Positions 32,662-40,633 of a stretch of 56,501 nt of DNA are shown one piece after another. Source of the DNA: Gordonia sp. OPL2 (GTDB lineage: Bacteria > Actinomycetota > Actinomycetes > Mycobacteriales > Mycobacteriaceae); NCBI RefSeq assembly GCF_003797825.1, contig NZ_RKME01000031.1:1-56501 (forward strand), written 5' to 3'. Each line of letters begins with the position of its first letter. The first letter of the stretch is position 1. The notes under the pieces were generated by a model. The model was not told where the DNA came from. It ran no database searches and was given only the letters and a program-made list of their open reading frames with translations. The position numbers were made by a program, and so were the translations under genes.

Positions 32662-34890
32662 TTAGCGAACGCTGGTGGGCTGTGGCCCACCAACCTGGCC
32701 ACCGGCCCGGCGGGCAGCATCACGGGGCGGCGGTGTCGGCCGGGGTGCCGGCGGGGTCTGTGCCGGCGCCGGCCGCGGGGCAGGTGTCGGCCGGCCGGAA
32801 GAGCCCGTAGCGCGGGATGTCGGCACCCAGACCTCCGTGCCATCAGCCGCTGTTCGCGGACGGAAGCTGCGGCTGTCCTCGGCCAGCGACCGGACTCGAT
32901 CGGTAGCGGAGCGGGTATCGGAGGCCCGGGTAGCCCCAGACACCGCACCGCGGGCGGAAGCGATCGGTGGAGCGCTGGTGCCGGCGGGGGTCAGCGGGCG
33001 GTTCTGGATGTCGCGGGCCTTGGTGACGGTCTCATACAGCGCCTGCGAGCGGCGCCGGTTGTCGTTGGGAGTCGCGGCTGCGCTACCTCCGCCCGGGCCC
33101 ATGGGGAGGGGAACAGGACCTGACGGCTGGGCAGGGGCGTCGGCGGCTGGGACATCGCCGTCAGTGCGAGCGCCTGAGGTGGTCTCGCCCAGTTTGGCGG
33201 CCACGGCCGCCGCGGTCTGGGTGGCGGCGTACTCGGCGCCGATCTTGGCTGCTGTCGCAGCGACAGCAGAGGCTCCGCCGGTGCCGACCGCGGCCACGGC
33301 TTGTCCGCCGCCGGAGACCACCTTGCCGACGGTGCCCCCGACCTTTCTGGCGGCGTTGTAGCCGTGTTTAACCGCATGGGCGCGGGCCAGCATTTCATGT
33401 GCCGATGGTGCGGTCTTGTGTTTCACTGCCACCGGTGACGAGCCGGGTCGCCGCGACATGATCTCGGTGAGCCGGTCGGACCATTTGTTGAGTCCGAGCA
33501 TGCCTTTGCGGAACATCACCAACGCGATGAGGATTAGGACGTCGGCGATGAGCACGGTGGCCATCAACTGCGCACCGTCTTTGTCGAAGACCGAGGTGAT
33601 GATGATGCAGTAGGCGCAGGTGAAGATGACCGAGAAACACACCTGTAGCAACGCCATGGCGACATCGGCCAACGACCGCATCAGTTGGGTCCGGAACATC
33701 GGTGCGATGCCGAGCAGGCCGCCCGGGATCAGTTTCACTCCGTTCCACAACGCCACCACGGTCGCCAGTACCACCCGCCCGGCGAGATAGAGCGCGAACA
33801 GGAAGACCAGGCCTGCTGCAGGCAGCAGAAACATTGAGGCAATGGCCTGTTCGGGGCCGGGGTTCTCGGCGTAGTCCTTCATTTGATCGCCTTGGGGGCA
33901 TTTGCCGACCGCGTCGCGGACATGGGCCTTGGCGTCGTCCCCGCCGGGCAGCACACTGTCGACTGCACCGCCGACCAGGGGGATGTCTTCGACGCTGTCG
34001 CGGATTTCACCGAGGGTCGAGCGGTCGCCGGGTTTTTTCAAGTAGGCCTCGTCGAAGGCTTTGACACATGCGGCGGCGCCGTCTTGTTTCGAGGTGTCCA
34101 GAACGCGCCCGAAGTTCAGAAGTTGGGTGGGCTGGCGTATGAATGTGTCGGTGAGTTGTCCTGTGAGGTCATCGATCTGGGCATTGGGGTTGCCGTTGGT
34201 GTTGCCGTCGTTGCTGATGCCGGTGGCAACCTCGAGTGAGTAGTCCTTGGCCTTGGAGATCAGTCCGTCCTCGCCGGCGAGGGTGGCCACGGGGTTGGCC
34301 AGGAATCCCAGCACGCCGGCGGCGATGATCAGCGACATCAGCAGCTCGTAGAGTCCGGTGGCATAGCGGCCGCGAAACAGCCACAGCGCCACCGCCAAAC
34401 CGGCCAGGGTGAGCATCAACGGCCGCATGTGGAACTGCCCGGTCAGCGAGGTGACTGCGTCTGCGATGTCGGAGATGGGACTGGTCACCATGTCGAGCCA
34501 CTTGAACGACAGAGCCTGTTTGATGAACCAGATCGCGATCATCACCACGCCGCGGTAGGCGTTGTACTCCAAGTTGATGATCCACGCCCACACCGCCTTG
34601 ATGGGGCTGGTGGCTCCACCTTCGTCGATCGACAGGTAGTAGTCGGCGGAGTTGATGCCTTGGGAATCCTTGATGTTCATCCAGCCGAACAGATTGCGCA
34701 GAGTGCTGCTCGCGGTACCGTCTGCCGCATCAGCGGTCGGCGCGAAGACCAGCAAAATCGCACCGATCAGATGCCACACGACGGTCAGGATCAGCAGGCG
34801 CCGTGCCCAGCGTCGCCCCCACACCCATCGAGCTGCGGCGCGGACCGGACGTGGCCACTCCAGGCGGATACCGGGAAGCTGCGGGTGCAT
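32662..34890 (-). CDS. VirB6-like polytopic membrane protein, 742 aa
   Basis: At least six membrane helices lie in the first ~500 residues (VWHLIGAILLVF, MIAIWFIKQAL, ALWLFRG..., LLMSLIIAAGVLGFL, LLPAAGLVFLFALYLAGRVV, LLQVCFSVIFTCAYCIIITSV, LIADVLILIALVMF). A ~240-residue Ala/Pro/Arg-rich cytoplasmic tail follows. The loop around 225-345 holds charged residues and Cys. VirB6/TrbL-type proteins form the inner-membrane channel. ATG 34890 overlaps the virB4 stop (TGATG). Confidence 0.87.
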   Translation of the reverse strand: MHPQLPGIRLEWPRPVRAAARWVWGRRWARRLLILTVVWHLIGAILLVFAPTADAADGTASSTLRNLFGWMNIKDSQGINSADYYLSIDEGGATSPIKAVWAWIINLEYNAYRGVVMIAIWFIKQALSFKWLDMVTSPISDIADAVTSLTGQFHMRPLMLTLAGLAVALWLFRGRYATGLYELLMSLIIAAGVLGFLANPVATLAGEDGLISKAKDYSLEVATGISNDGNTNGNPNAQIDDLTGQLTDTFIRQPTQLLNFGRVLDTSKQDGAAACVKAFDEAYLKKPGDRSTLGEIRDSVEDIPLVGGAVDSVLPGGDDAKAHVRDAVGKCPQGDQMKDYAENPGPEQAIASMFLLPAAGLVFLFALYLAGRVVLATVVALWNGVKLIPGGLLGIAPMFRTQLMRSLADVAMALLQVCFSVIFTCAYCIIITSVFDKDGAQLMATVLIADVLILIALVMFRKGMLGLNKWSDRLTEIMSRRPGSSPVAVKHKTAPSAHEMLARAHAVKHGYNAARKVGGTVGKVVSGGGQAVAAVGTGGASAVAATAAKIGAEYAATQTAAAVAAKLGETTSGARTDGDVPAADAPAQPSGPVPLPMGPGGGSAAATPNDNRRRSQALYETVTKARDIQNRPLTPAGTSAPPIASARGAVSGATRASDTRSATDRVRSLAEDSRSFRPRTAADGTEVWVPTSRATGSSGRPTPAPRPAPAQTPPAPRPTPPPRDAARRAGGQVGGPQPTSVR

Positions 34891-37469
34891 CAAAGCGCCT
34901 CGGGGGTCAAGGTCTTCGTGGTCTTCTTCTGTGGAGTGGTCGAGCCTGCGGTTTGGCGGTCGGTGCGGAACGAACGCAGGATCTTGATGCGGCCCACTGC
35001 GCCGGAAGCATCACGCATGTAGCCCTCGCCGCGGCGTTCGGGTTTGACGTAGGGCTTGTCCTTGGCGTGGCGTGCTGGGCGGGTGATCGGAGCGGTGTTG
35101 CGGGTGTACTCCTCCAGGACGTCTTCGGCGTCGGGGTCCAACCCCACCCAGTCCAGTGCTTTCCGAGCAAGAGTTTTGTCAGTGTGACGCATTGCGATGC
35201 GGGTCTTGAGTAGGCCGCGCAGTTCCTGGCTGCCGAACTCGCAGTCCTGGTCGCCGAGGATCGCTGCGGCGTTCTCCTTGCGGCCGCGTTTGACGACTTC
35301 GGTGATGATCTCCAGACCGTCGGCGCCGGAGAGGATGTGGGCGACCTCGTCGGTGACCAGCGCCGACATCTGGGCGGGGTCGGCGTACATGATGCCTTGG
35401 GACAGTTTGGCGATGTGGGTGTAAATGACGTGGCCGTACTGCTTTTCGGGGGTGAGGTTGTCGAACAGGTGCTCCTTTTCCATCTGTTCGCGTGAGGGCA
35501 GCGAGACGTCTTGGGTGCGAAACACGATCGCGGGGGCCTCGATGGGTAGCGGGGGCAAGGTCTCGTTGAACAGGGCGCGGGCGTAGGTCTTGCGGGCGTG
35601 GACCTCCAGGGCGCGGCCCACCTCGAGCGCACCCTCGAGGGCGCAGTCGCCCGAGAGCAGATGTTTGACCAGGCCGCCGGTGCCCAGGTAGGGGTGGCGG
35701 GCTCGGTAGCTGTCGGAGAGCACGTCGGACAGCAATGTCGCGCGCGAATCTTGCACGCGAAGTCGCAGCAGCGCGCGCAGGATGGTCTCGGTCTGTTCAG
35801 CGCCTTTGGCGCCGTCGAAGATGAGCAACGGGTCGAGGCTGTAGACCGCGTTGACCATGTCGACGACGACCGCGGAGGCCACCGAGGCCGCCCAGCGCGC
35901 GTACTCCCCTGATGCGGACTGGTCGATGACCAGGATTTGTCCACCGCGATCGACGATCTGGCCGGCGATGACCTTGATGGTCTCGGACTTGCCGGCGCCG
36001 AGTTCACCGGTGACGCCGATCGAGTTCGACACGTCGCGTTCGGTCAGTGCGGAGACGTCGTAGTGCACGGCGCTGGGGACGTGGGTGGTGATGCACAACG
36101 CCAGCAGCGGTCCGCTCGGATCGCCCAGGGAGGCGGCGACGACCGGAACGAACGCACCGAATTTGCCGCTGGTGGTGATCTGGGTGAACTCGGTGAGGAC
36201 CCGAGGCGCCGGGGCGCCCGGCACCATCGCCCACCACAGATCTTCCTGATAGCCCAAGGGCTGGGCGAGGCGGAACTGTTGGCTGGCGAACTCGTTGGCC
36301 AGGGCGGTCGCGGCCGCCGCGGCTTGGGCTGCGGTGGTGCCGGAGGTGGCGAAGATCGCCGTCCAGCCGACCTCGATCTCGTTCTTATCTGATTCTAGCA
36401 GTGTGGAGTATTCGGCGAGTGCTTCGGCCGCGACGTCGAGGATGCTGCGGCCGGTGGAGAGTTCCCCTTCGCGCTGGTGGAACTGGTCATTGAGCTGTTT
36501 GAGCGCTTTGCGGTTGCGGCGCAGCACATCTCCACCGGCTCGGGTGACGATACGAATGGCGAAATCAACGTCGACAGGGATTTTGGTATCCGGGCGCGCC
36601 GGGTCCTCGACGGTGATGGATTCGGCCAGGGTGAAGAACTCCGAGCCGGGAAAGTGGGTGCCGCCGGCGGGAGTGTCGGTGATGACCGACAGCGTCTGAT
36701 ACGACGGCGGCGGCGGGTCGACCTCCCACGGGGTGTCGATCTTGAGCACGGTGGCAAAGGTCGGCACCTTCGATTTCGCGCCGGACTCAGGTCGGTCACT
36801 CAGGGCGCCCTCATCGAGCCGAGCAGCGGTCAGGGCGCCAGCCGTTTTCGATTCGGGAGTGTCGGCGGCTACCGGCACGTCGGGGTCGACGAACAAGCCG
36901 CGCCGCAGCATGTGGTTCCACAGCCACACCGCCTGTGCCGGGGTGGTCGGGATGGGGTTGAACACCGCGGGAATGCTCGCCGCGATGCGGCGGGCCTGGT
37001 CGCTGCGCGTCAGCAGTTCCTCGGCCGGCACCCTGGAGTGCGGTAGTCCCAGAATCTCGGTCGCCGAATGCCAGATGGCGCGGCCGGCGGTCGCGGCTTT
37101 CTCCCGCATCGTGGTGCCGGTCAGGGGCACCGACAGCCAGTACACCCGGGTGCCGGGACGGAACTGGCCGACACTGCCGAGGGTGGCTTCACATTCGGCC
37201 AGCCACGCCTCGTGTTCGTCGAGGTCGACCCCGGCGAGCATGCGCTGCACGATCAGCTCCGGGGTCTCATCAGCGGTGAGCCCCAGCAGGATCGCCTCGC
37301 CGGGCAGAGCGCGCGCCAACATCGTGTGGGCGCTGCGGACCCCTTCCTTGTCAGCCAGGCGCCGGTAGCGATACGGCAGGCCTTCGAGGAGGTAGTCGGC
37401 CCACACTGTGCCATCGCGGGTGAAGCGCAGGTTGCCGGTCAGGGCGTATGTCGGTTGACGCTGCACCAC
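34890..37469 (-). CDS. VirB4-like conjugation ATPase, 859 aa
   Basis: Walker A GELGAGKS with the Lys at residue 494; a Walker B-type strand (ILVIDQS) just after it; further motifs LVTDEVAHIL and ILGDQD in the C-terminal third. The N-terminal ~450 residues match the VirB4 pre-ATPase domain (ADYLLEGLPYRYRRLADKEGVRSAH). VirB4 powers assembly and substrate transfer in every T4SS. The start is GTG 37469, seven bases after AAAGGAG; upstream in-frame reading overlaps the previous gene. A piece of this gene was copied to 26339-26450. Confidence 0.93.
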   Translation of the reverse strand: MVQRQPTYALTGNLRFTRDGTVWADYLLEGLPYRYRRLADKEGVRSAHTMLARALPGEAILLGLTADETPELIVQRMLAGVDLDEHEAWLAECEATLGSVGQFRPGTRVYWLSVPLTGTTMREKAATAGRAIWHSATEILGLPHSRVPAEELLTRSDQARRIAASIPAVFNPIPTTPAQAVWLWNHMLRRGLFVDPDVPVAADTPESKTAGALTAARLDEGALSDRPESGAKSKVPTFATVLKIDTPWEVDPPPPSYQTLSVITDTPAGGTHFPGSEFFTLAESITVEDPARPDTKIPVDVDFAIRIVTRAGGDVLRRNRKALKQLNDQFHQREGELSTGRSILDVAAEALAEYSTLLESDKNEIEVGWTAIFATSGTTAAQAAAAATALANEFASQQFRLAQPLGYQEDLWWAMVPGAPAPRVLTEFTQITTSGKFGAFVPVVAASLGDPSGPLLALCITTHVPSAVHYDVSALTERDVSNSIGVTGELGAGKSETIKVIAGQIVDRGGQILVIDQSASGEYARWAASVASAVVVDMVNAVYSLDPLLIFDGAKGAEQTETILRALLRLRVQDSRATLLSDVLSDSYRARHPYLGTGGLVKHLLSGDCALEGALEVGRALEVHARKTYARALFNETLPPLPIEAPAIVFRTQDVSLPSREQMEKEHLFDNLTPEKQYGHVIYTHIAKLSQGIMYADPAQMSALVTDEVAHILSGADGLEIITEVVKRGRKENAAAILGDQDCEFGSQELRGLLKTRIAMRHTDKTLARKALDWVGLDPDAEDVLEEYTRNTAPITRPARHAKDKPYVKPERRGEGYMRDASGAVGRIKILRSFRTDRQTAGSTTPQKKTTKTLTPEAL
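35979..36090 (-). repeat. VirB4 Walker A segment (donor copy of the duplication)
   Basis: Source copy of the ~112-bp segment repeated at 26339-26450. It encodes the intact P-loop with Lys, so this is the functional parent. Confidence 0.85.
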
Positions 37470-37492
37470 AACGCCACTCCTTTCGGTCTGAT

Positions 37493-37966
37493 CTATCGGG
37501 TCGTCGAGTGGTTTTGAGGTGTGGGCGGGGTGGGCCAGATGTAAGCCGCGGCCGGCACCACATGTGGGCGGCCGCGGTTGCGGCGGATCGCCGCTGCCGG
37601 TGATAGCGATGCCCGATCGGCGGTCGTGCGGGTCTCCACGCCTGCGCTGATGACGCGCGCTGTCCCAGCTGCAACCGACAAGGGGCTGCGTCCGCCCGGG
37701 CGGATACGGCCGAGGAGCACCACGGTGCCGACGACCACGGTGACCACCAGCACGATCGACCACTGCAAACCCAGCTGGCTCCACCACAGGCCCCGGGTCA
37801 GATACAGAGCGACCAACGCTGCGGCACCGCCCACGAACTGGGTCAGCGTGTACGGGCCTCCGGCGATGCGTTTACCGTCCGGGGTTTTGCCGATCAGCTG
37901 GGGGAACTTGCGCGCCGCGGTGAAGTTGCGGATAACCTCCGTCGGCACCTCCGGAGAGGCCGCCAT
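37493..37966 (-). CDS. VirB3/PrgI-like small membrane protein, 157 aa
   Basis: Two close membrane helices (about 42-58 and 68-86) after a basic N-terminus, then a soluble tail of ~70 residues. Size and position directly before virB4 fit the VirB3/PrgI/TcpE type partner that anchors VirB4 in the membrane. ATG 37966 overlaps the previous stop (TGATG). The exact family is not certain. Confidence 0.78.
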   Translation of the reverse strand: MAASPEVPTEVIRNFTAARKFPQLIGKTPDGKRIAGGPYTLTQFVGGAAALVALYLTRGLWWSQLGLQWSIVLVVTVVVGTVVLLGRIRPGGRSPLSVAAGTARVISAGVETRTTADRASLSPAAAIRRNRGRPHVVPAAAYIWPTPPTPQNHSTTR

Positions 37967-38148
37967 CAGAGGTGGTCCTCGATCAGCACCCGCCGCGGTG
38001 AGGAGTCTGTCGACAATCGGCGGCGAGCGAGTTCGCGATAGACGTCGCGGGTATCGATCGAGAGGACAGACCAGTCGTGGCCAGTATCGGTGGCCAGCTG
38101 TTCGGCCAGGTGGTCGATGTTGGCGAAGCCGATCCGGGTCGCGGTCAT
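37966..38148 (-). CDS. Small soluble protein of the T4SS operon, 60 aa
   Basis: Short alpha/beta protein (ANIDHLAEQLATDTGHDWSVLSIDTRDVYRELARRRL) of unknown role. It overlaps both neighbours (ATGA at its start, TGATG at its end), which supports that it is real and co-translated. Confidence 0.75.
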   Translation of the reverse strand: MTATRIGFANIDHLAEQLATDTGHDWSVLSIDTRDVYRELARRRLSTDSSPRRVLIEDHL

Positions 38149-38519
38149 CGCTGCACCTGCCGTGCCAGGAGGATGACCGGATGTTCCCCGCGACCGGCGT
38201 CGTCGAGGCGCACAGTCATCGCCGCCCCGTCGGGCGCCACTGTCGCCGGCGCCAGCTGGCTCGAGGAGTTCTTGACGGTCTCACCGGTCTGCTCGGACAG
38301 GAAGTCCATGTTGTTCAGACCCCAGAGGATCGCGCCGCCGCCGACGACGGCGACGATGCCGGCGACCAGGCCGCCGCGGACGAATTCCTTGAGGACCATG
38401 TAGACGGCGAAGCCGCCGCCGACGGTCAGCAGCGCTTTGATGACGTCGCCAGTCAGGCCGTTGAAGGTATCAATGAGCCCGTCGGCCAGAACGATCTGGG
38501 TTGCTGTCGTGGTGATCAT
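38145..38519 (-). CDS. Small two-helix membrane protein (VirB2/TcpD-like), 124 aa
   Basis: Two hydrophobic helices (about 27-44 and 50-67) with a Gly-rich hairpin (VGGGFAVYMVLKEFVRGGLVAGIVAVVGGGAILW), the layout of pilin-like VirB2 or TcpD proteins, plus a soluble C-terminal ~55 residues. ATG 38519 has GAAAGGA upstream. Confidence 0.75.
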   Translation of the reverse strand: MITTTATQIVLADGLIDTFNGLTGDVIKALLTVGGGFAVYMVLKEFVRGGLVAGIVAVVGGGAILWGLNNMDFLSEQTGETVKNSSSQLAPATVAPDGAAMTVRLDDAGRGEHPVILLARQVQR

Positions 38520-38576
38520 GACGAGGGTCCTTTCGCATGCGGGGTGGTCGGTGATGGGGGTTGATGAGCAGAGGAT

Positions 38577-40010
38577 TTATCGGGGTCCCAGATCGATGCC
38601 GCCGGGGCCGAGTAGTGACCCGCCGCCGCCGGATGACGGTGTCGAGGTGGGGGCAGAGGTGGAGCTGCGGGGGCTGCTCGGTTCGGAGGTCACTGTGGGC
38701 AGCAGCTCCGCAGAGTTCGATTCGTCGTCGCCGCCGGCGCGCGGGGTGCGGTCGGAGTCGGAGGTGGGCTCGCCGCTATCGGGAGCGGAGGTCTCGACGT
38801 CGGCCGGGCTGTCGGTGTTCTCGCCTTCCTCGCCGGTCAGCGAGGACGTGACGTCTGATCTGTTGATGCCTGCGGCCGGGGTGGGGTCGAGTGCGTTGAC
38901 TTCCCACCGACCTGCGCGGGCGACCATGGTCAGGGCATAGGTCCCGGTGAGTGCGTCTGTGGAGCTGGCGGTCCCAGGCGGTTGTTGGGAGATGGTCAGC
39001 AGCAATCGTGCTCGTTGGCCGTCAGCGGGGGTGTCAGCGGAGTCGCCGAGGGACTTCTGCGTGCGGGCTCCGGTGACAGAAATCGAGGTGTACGGGGCTG
39101 GGGTGATCGCACCGAGGTTGGTTCCCGGACTAGTGAAGCGGGTGACATCGCCGTCGCCGGTCAGCATGGCTGAGAGGAACCCTTGTGCGGCGGTGACGAT
39201 CGCGGCGTTAGAGCTGAGCTGGTTGGAGTAGTCGAGGTTGATCGTCAGACCGGTGGACGGGGCCGGTACCGCGGCGGGCATCGCCATCGCGCGCACTCCT
39301 TTGTCCGACACCACCACTGGCACCTGGAAGTAGCGGCGGGTGGCGGTGTCAGCGCCTGCTGGGGTGACTTCGGCGGACACGGTCACCGCGTAGGTGTCCG
39401 CACCGTCAGCCCTGCTGGATACTTCGCGTACTCCCGCGATGTGGGTGTCTGCTGACTCGTAGAGCGCCTGCGCCGGCAATGTGCCGTTCCCGGCATCGAC
39501 GTCGACGAAGCGTTGCAGCGATCCCTCGTCACCCCGATGGGTGGTCAGCCAGGCCGACACGAACTGCTGGGCCAGGTCGCTGGCGGCGAACTGTCCCGCG
39601 GTATCGACCGCGGATACCGGAGGTGGGCTGACTACTTGAGGGGGAGCTGACGATCCGGCTGCGAGGTACAACCCGAGTGGGCCTGACACCAGCGCGGCAA
39701 TCACTGCCGCGCGCGCGGCGTGAGTCATGAGCCGTTGTGTGCTGGTGCCGTTGGCACGGGCGATGAACTCCGCGGCCTCCGGGCTCTGCTCCTCGGGGCC
39801 GAGAGTGTCGTCGTCGGAACCCGTGTGGCGGCGAAGTATCCGGGGCACGCTGATCTGGCTGCGTAGCCGTGCGAGCCGCTCCCCCCGTGACACAGCTGTG
39901 GTGTCGGGGGCCTCAGCGCTGACCGGGTCGTGGTCATCGACCGCGGGCTCCACGGGGAATTCAAAGACTCCACGCAGGTCACCCTCGGCGCGTTGCTCCG
40001 TCGATGTCAC
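38577..40010 (-). CDS. TcpC-like conjugal transfer protein, 477 aa
   Basis: Cytoplasmic N-terminus of ~98 residues, one membrane helix (about 99-119), then two repeated NTF2-like domains. The first contains FVSAWLTTHRGDEGSLQRFVD and the second AQGFLSAMLTGDGDVTRFTSPG, the duplicated TcpC pattern. A Ser/Thr/Pro-rich tail follows. TcpC recruits the transfer complex to the membrane in Gram-positive conjugation. GTG 40010 is preferred because of AGAGG eight bases upstream. It is the first gene of the leftward T4SS operon. Confidence 0.85.
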   Translation of the reverse strand: MTSTEQRAEGDLRGVFEFPVEPAVDDHDPVSAEAPDTTAVSRGERLARLRSQISVPRILRRHTGSDDDTLGPEEQSPEAAEFIARANGTSTQRLMTHAARAAVIAALVSGPLGLYLAAGSSAPPQVVSPPPVSAVDTAGQFAASDLAQQFVSAWLTTHRGDEGSLQRFVDVDAGNGTLPAQALYESADTHIAGVREVSSRADGADTYAVTVSAEVTPAGADTATRRYFQVPVVVSDKGVRAMAMPAAVPAPSTGLTINLDYSNQLSSNAAIVTAAQGFLSAMLTGDGDVTRFTSPGTNLGAITPAPYTSISVTGARTQKSLGDSADTPADGQRARLLLTISQQPPGTASSTDALTGTYALTMVARAGRWEVNALDPTPAAGINRSDVTSSLTGEEGENTDSPADVETSAPDSGEPTSDSDRTPRAGGDDESNSAELLPTVTSEPSSPRSSTSAPTSTPSSGGGGSLLGPGGIDLGPR

Positions 40011-40633
40011 CAGCTTGACCTCTTCCCATCTCACGTGATCGACCAACCGGTCTTGTGCACTTATTTGTGCAGTCTACGCATGCGGGTTAATGCTTTTGCA
40101 TGGTTTGTTAGGGCGTGTTGTTCGACAGTGCCTATTTTTGCCGGTACCAGCGCCAAGTAGCGCGGCGGCGCAAGCGTTGTGCCACAAGCAGCCCAGGCCG
40201 TAGCGAGGATGGTGTGGTCACGCCCTAGGCGACTCCGTACCGGAAAGGGAAGGTCACGCCGCACCGTCCGATTGGACTCTTGCATGTCGACGTGCTCGCA
40301 AAAGTAATTCAGCAACAGCGAAAGTCGCCGTCTGATGCGGGGATCTGACCACTCCCCCTTCGGGGGCAGAGCGGCGGCTCCGGGTCGGGACGACCCTACG
40401 CCGCCGCTCTGACGTCTGGGAGACATTTCGCGACATGTTGGCGTGTCGAGTCGATCACCACCGACCGTTTCTGCCGACCAGCCGCGAGGTACACACCCCG
40501 ACTCGGTCGGACATGTAGATCGTTCGGCGCGGATCAAACACGCAGGATGTGCACTTATTGGCATGCTGTTGTTGTTTGGTGTGCTTAGCTTGTATGCAGT
40601 GCACGTAGTCGTCGAGTGATGGGGGTTGTAGCG
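40011..40633. promoter_or_regulatory. Divergent control region of the transfer operons
   Basis: 623 bp without a convincing gene lie between the divergently oriented TcpC-like and TcpA-like genes. It has a 12-bp direct repeat TGTGCACTTATT at 40054-40065 and 40548-40559, a second TTGTGCA just after the first copy, a CCCCC/GGGGG hairpin at 40354-40366, and the nested hairpin at 40367-40411. It should hold promoters for both operons and could hold an origin of transfer. Confidence 0.65.
40367..40411. other. Nested hairpin structure
   Basis: An outer perfect 12-bp stem (CAGAGCGGCGGC at 40367-40378 with its complement at 40400-40411) encloses an inner 6-bp stem with GGA loop (GGGTCG 40382-40387, CGACCC 40391-40396). 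It directly follows the CCCCC-TTC-GGGGG hairpin. It could be a terminator, a structured RNA leader or a relaxase recognition site. Confidence 0.75.
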
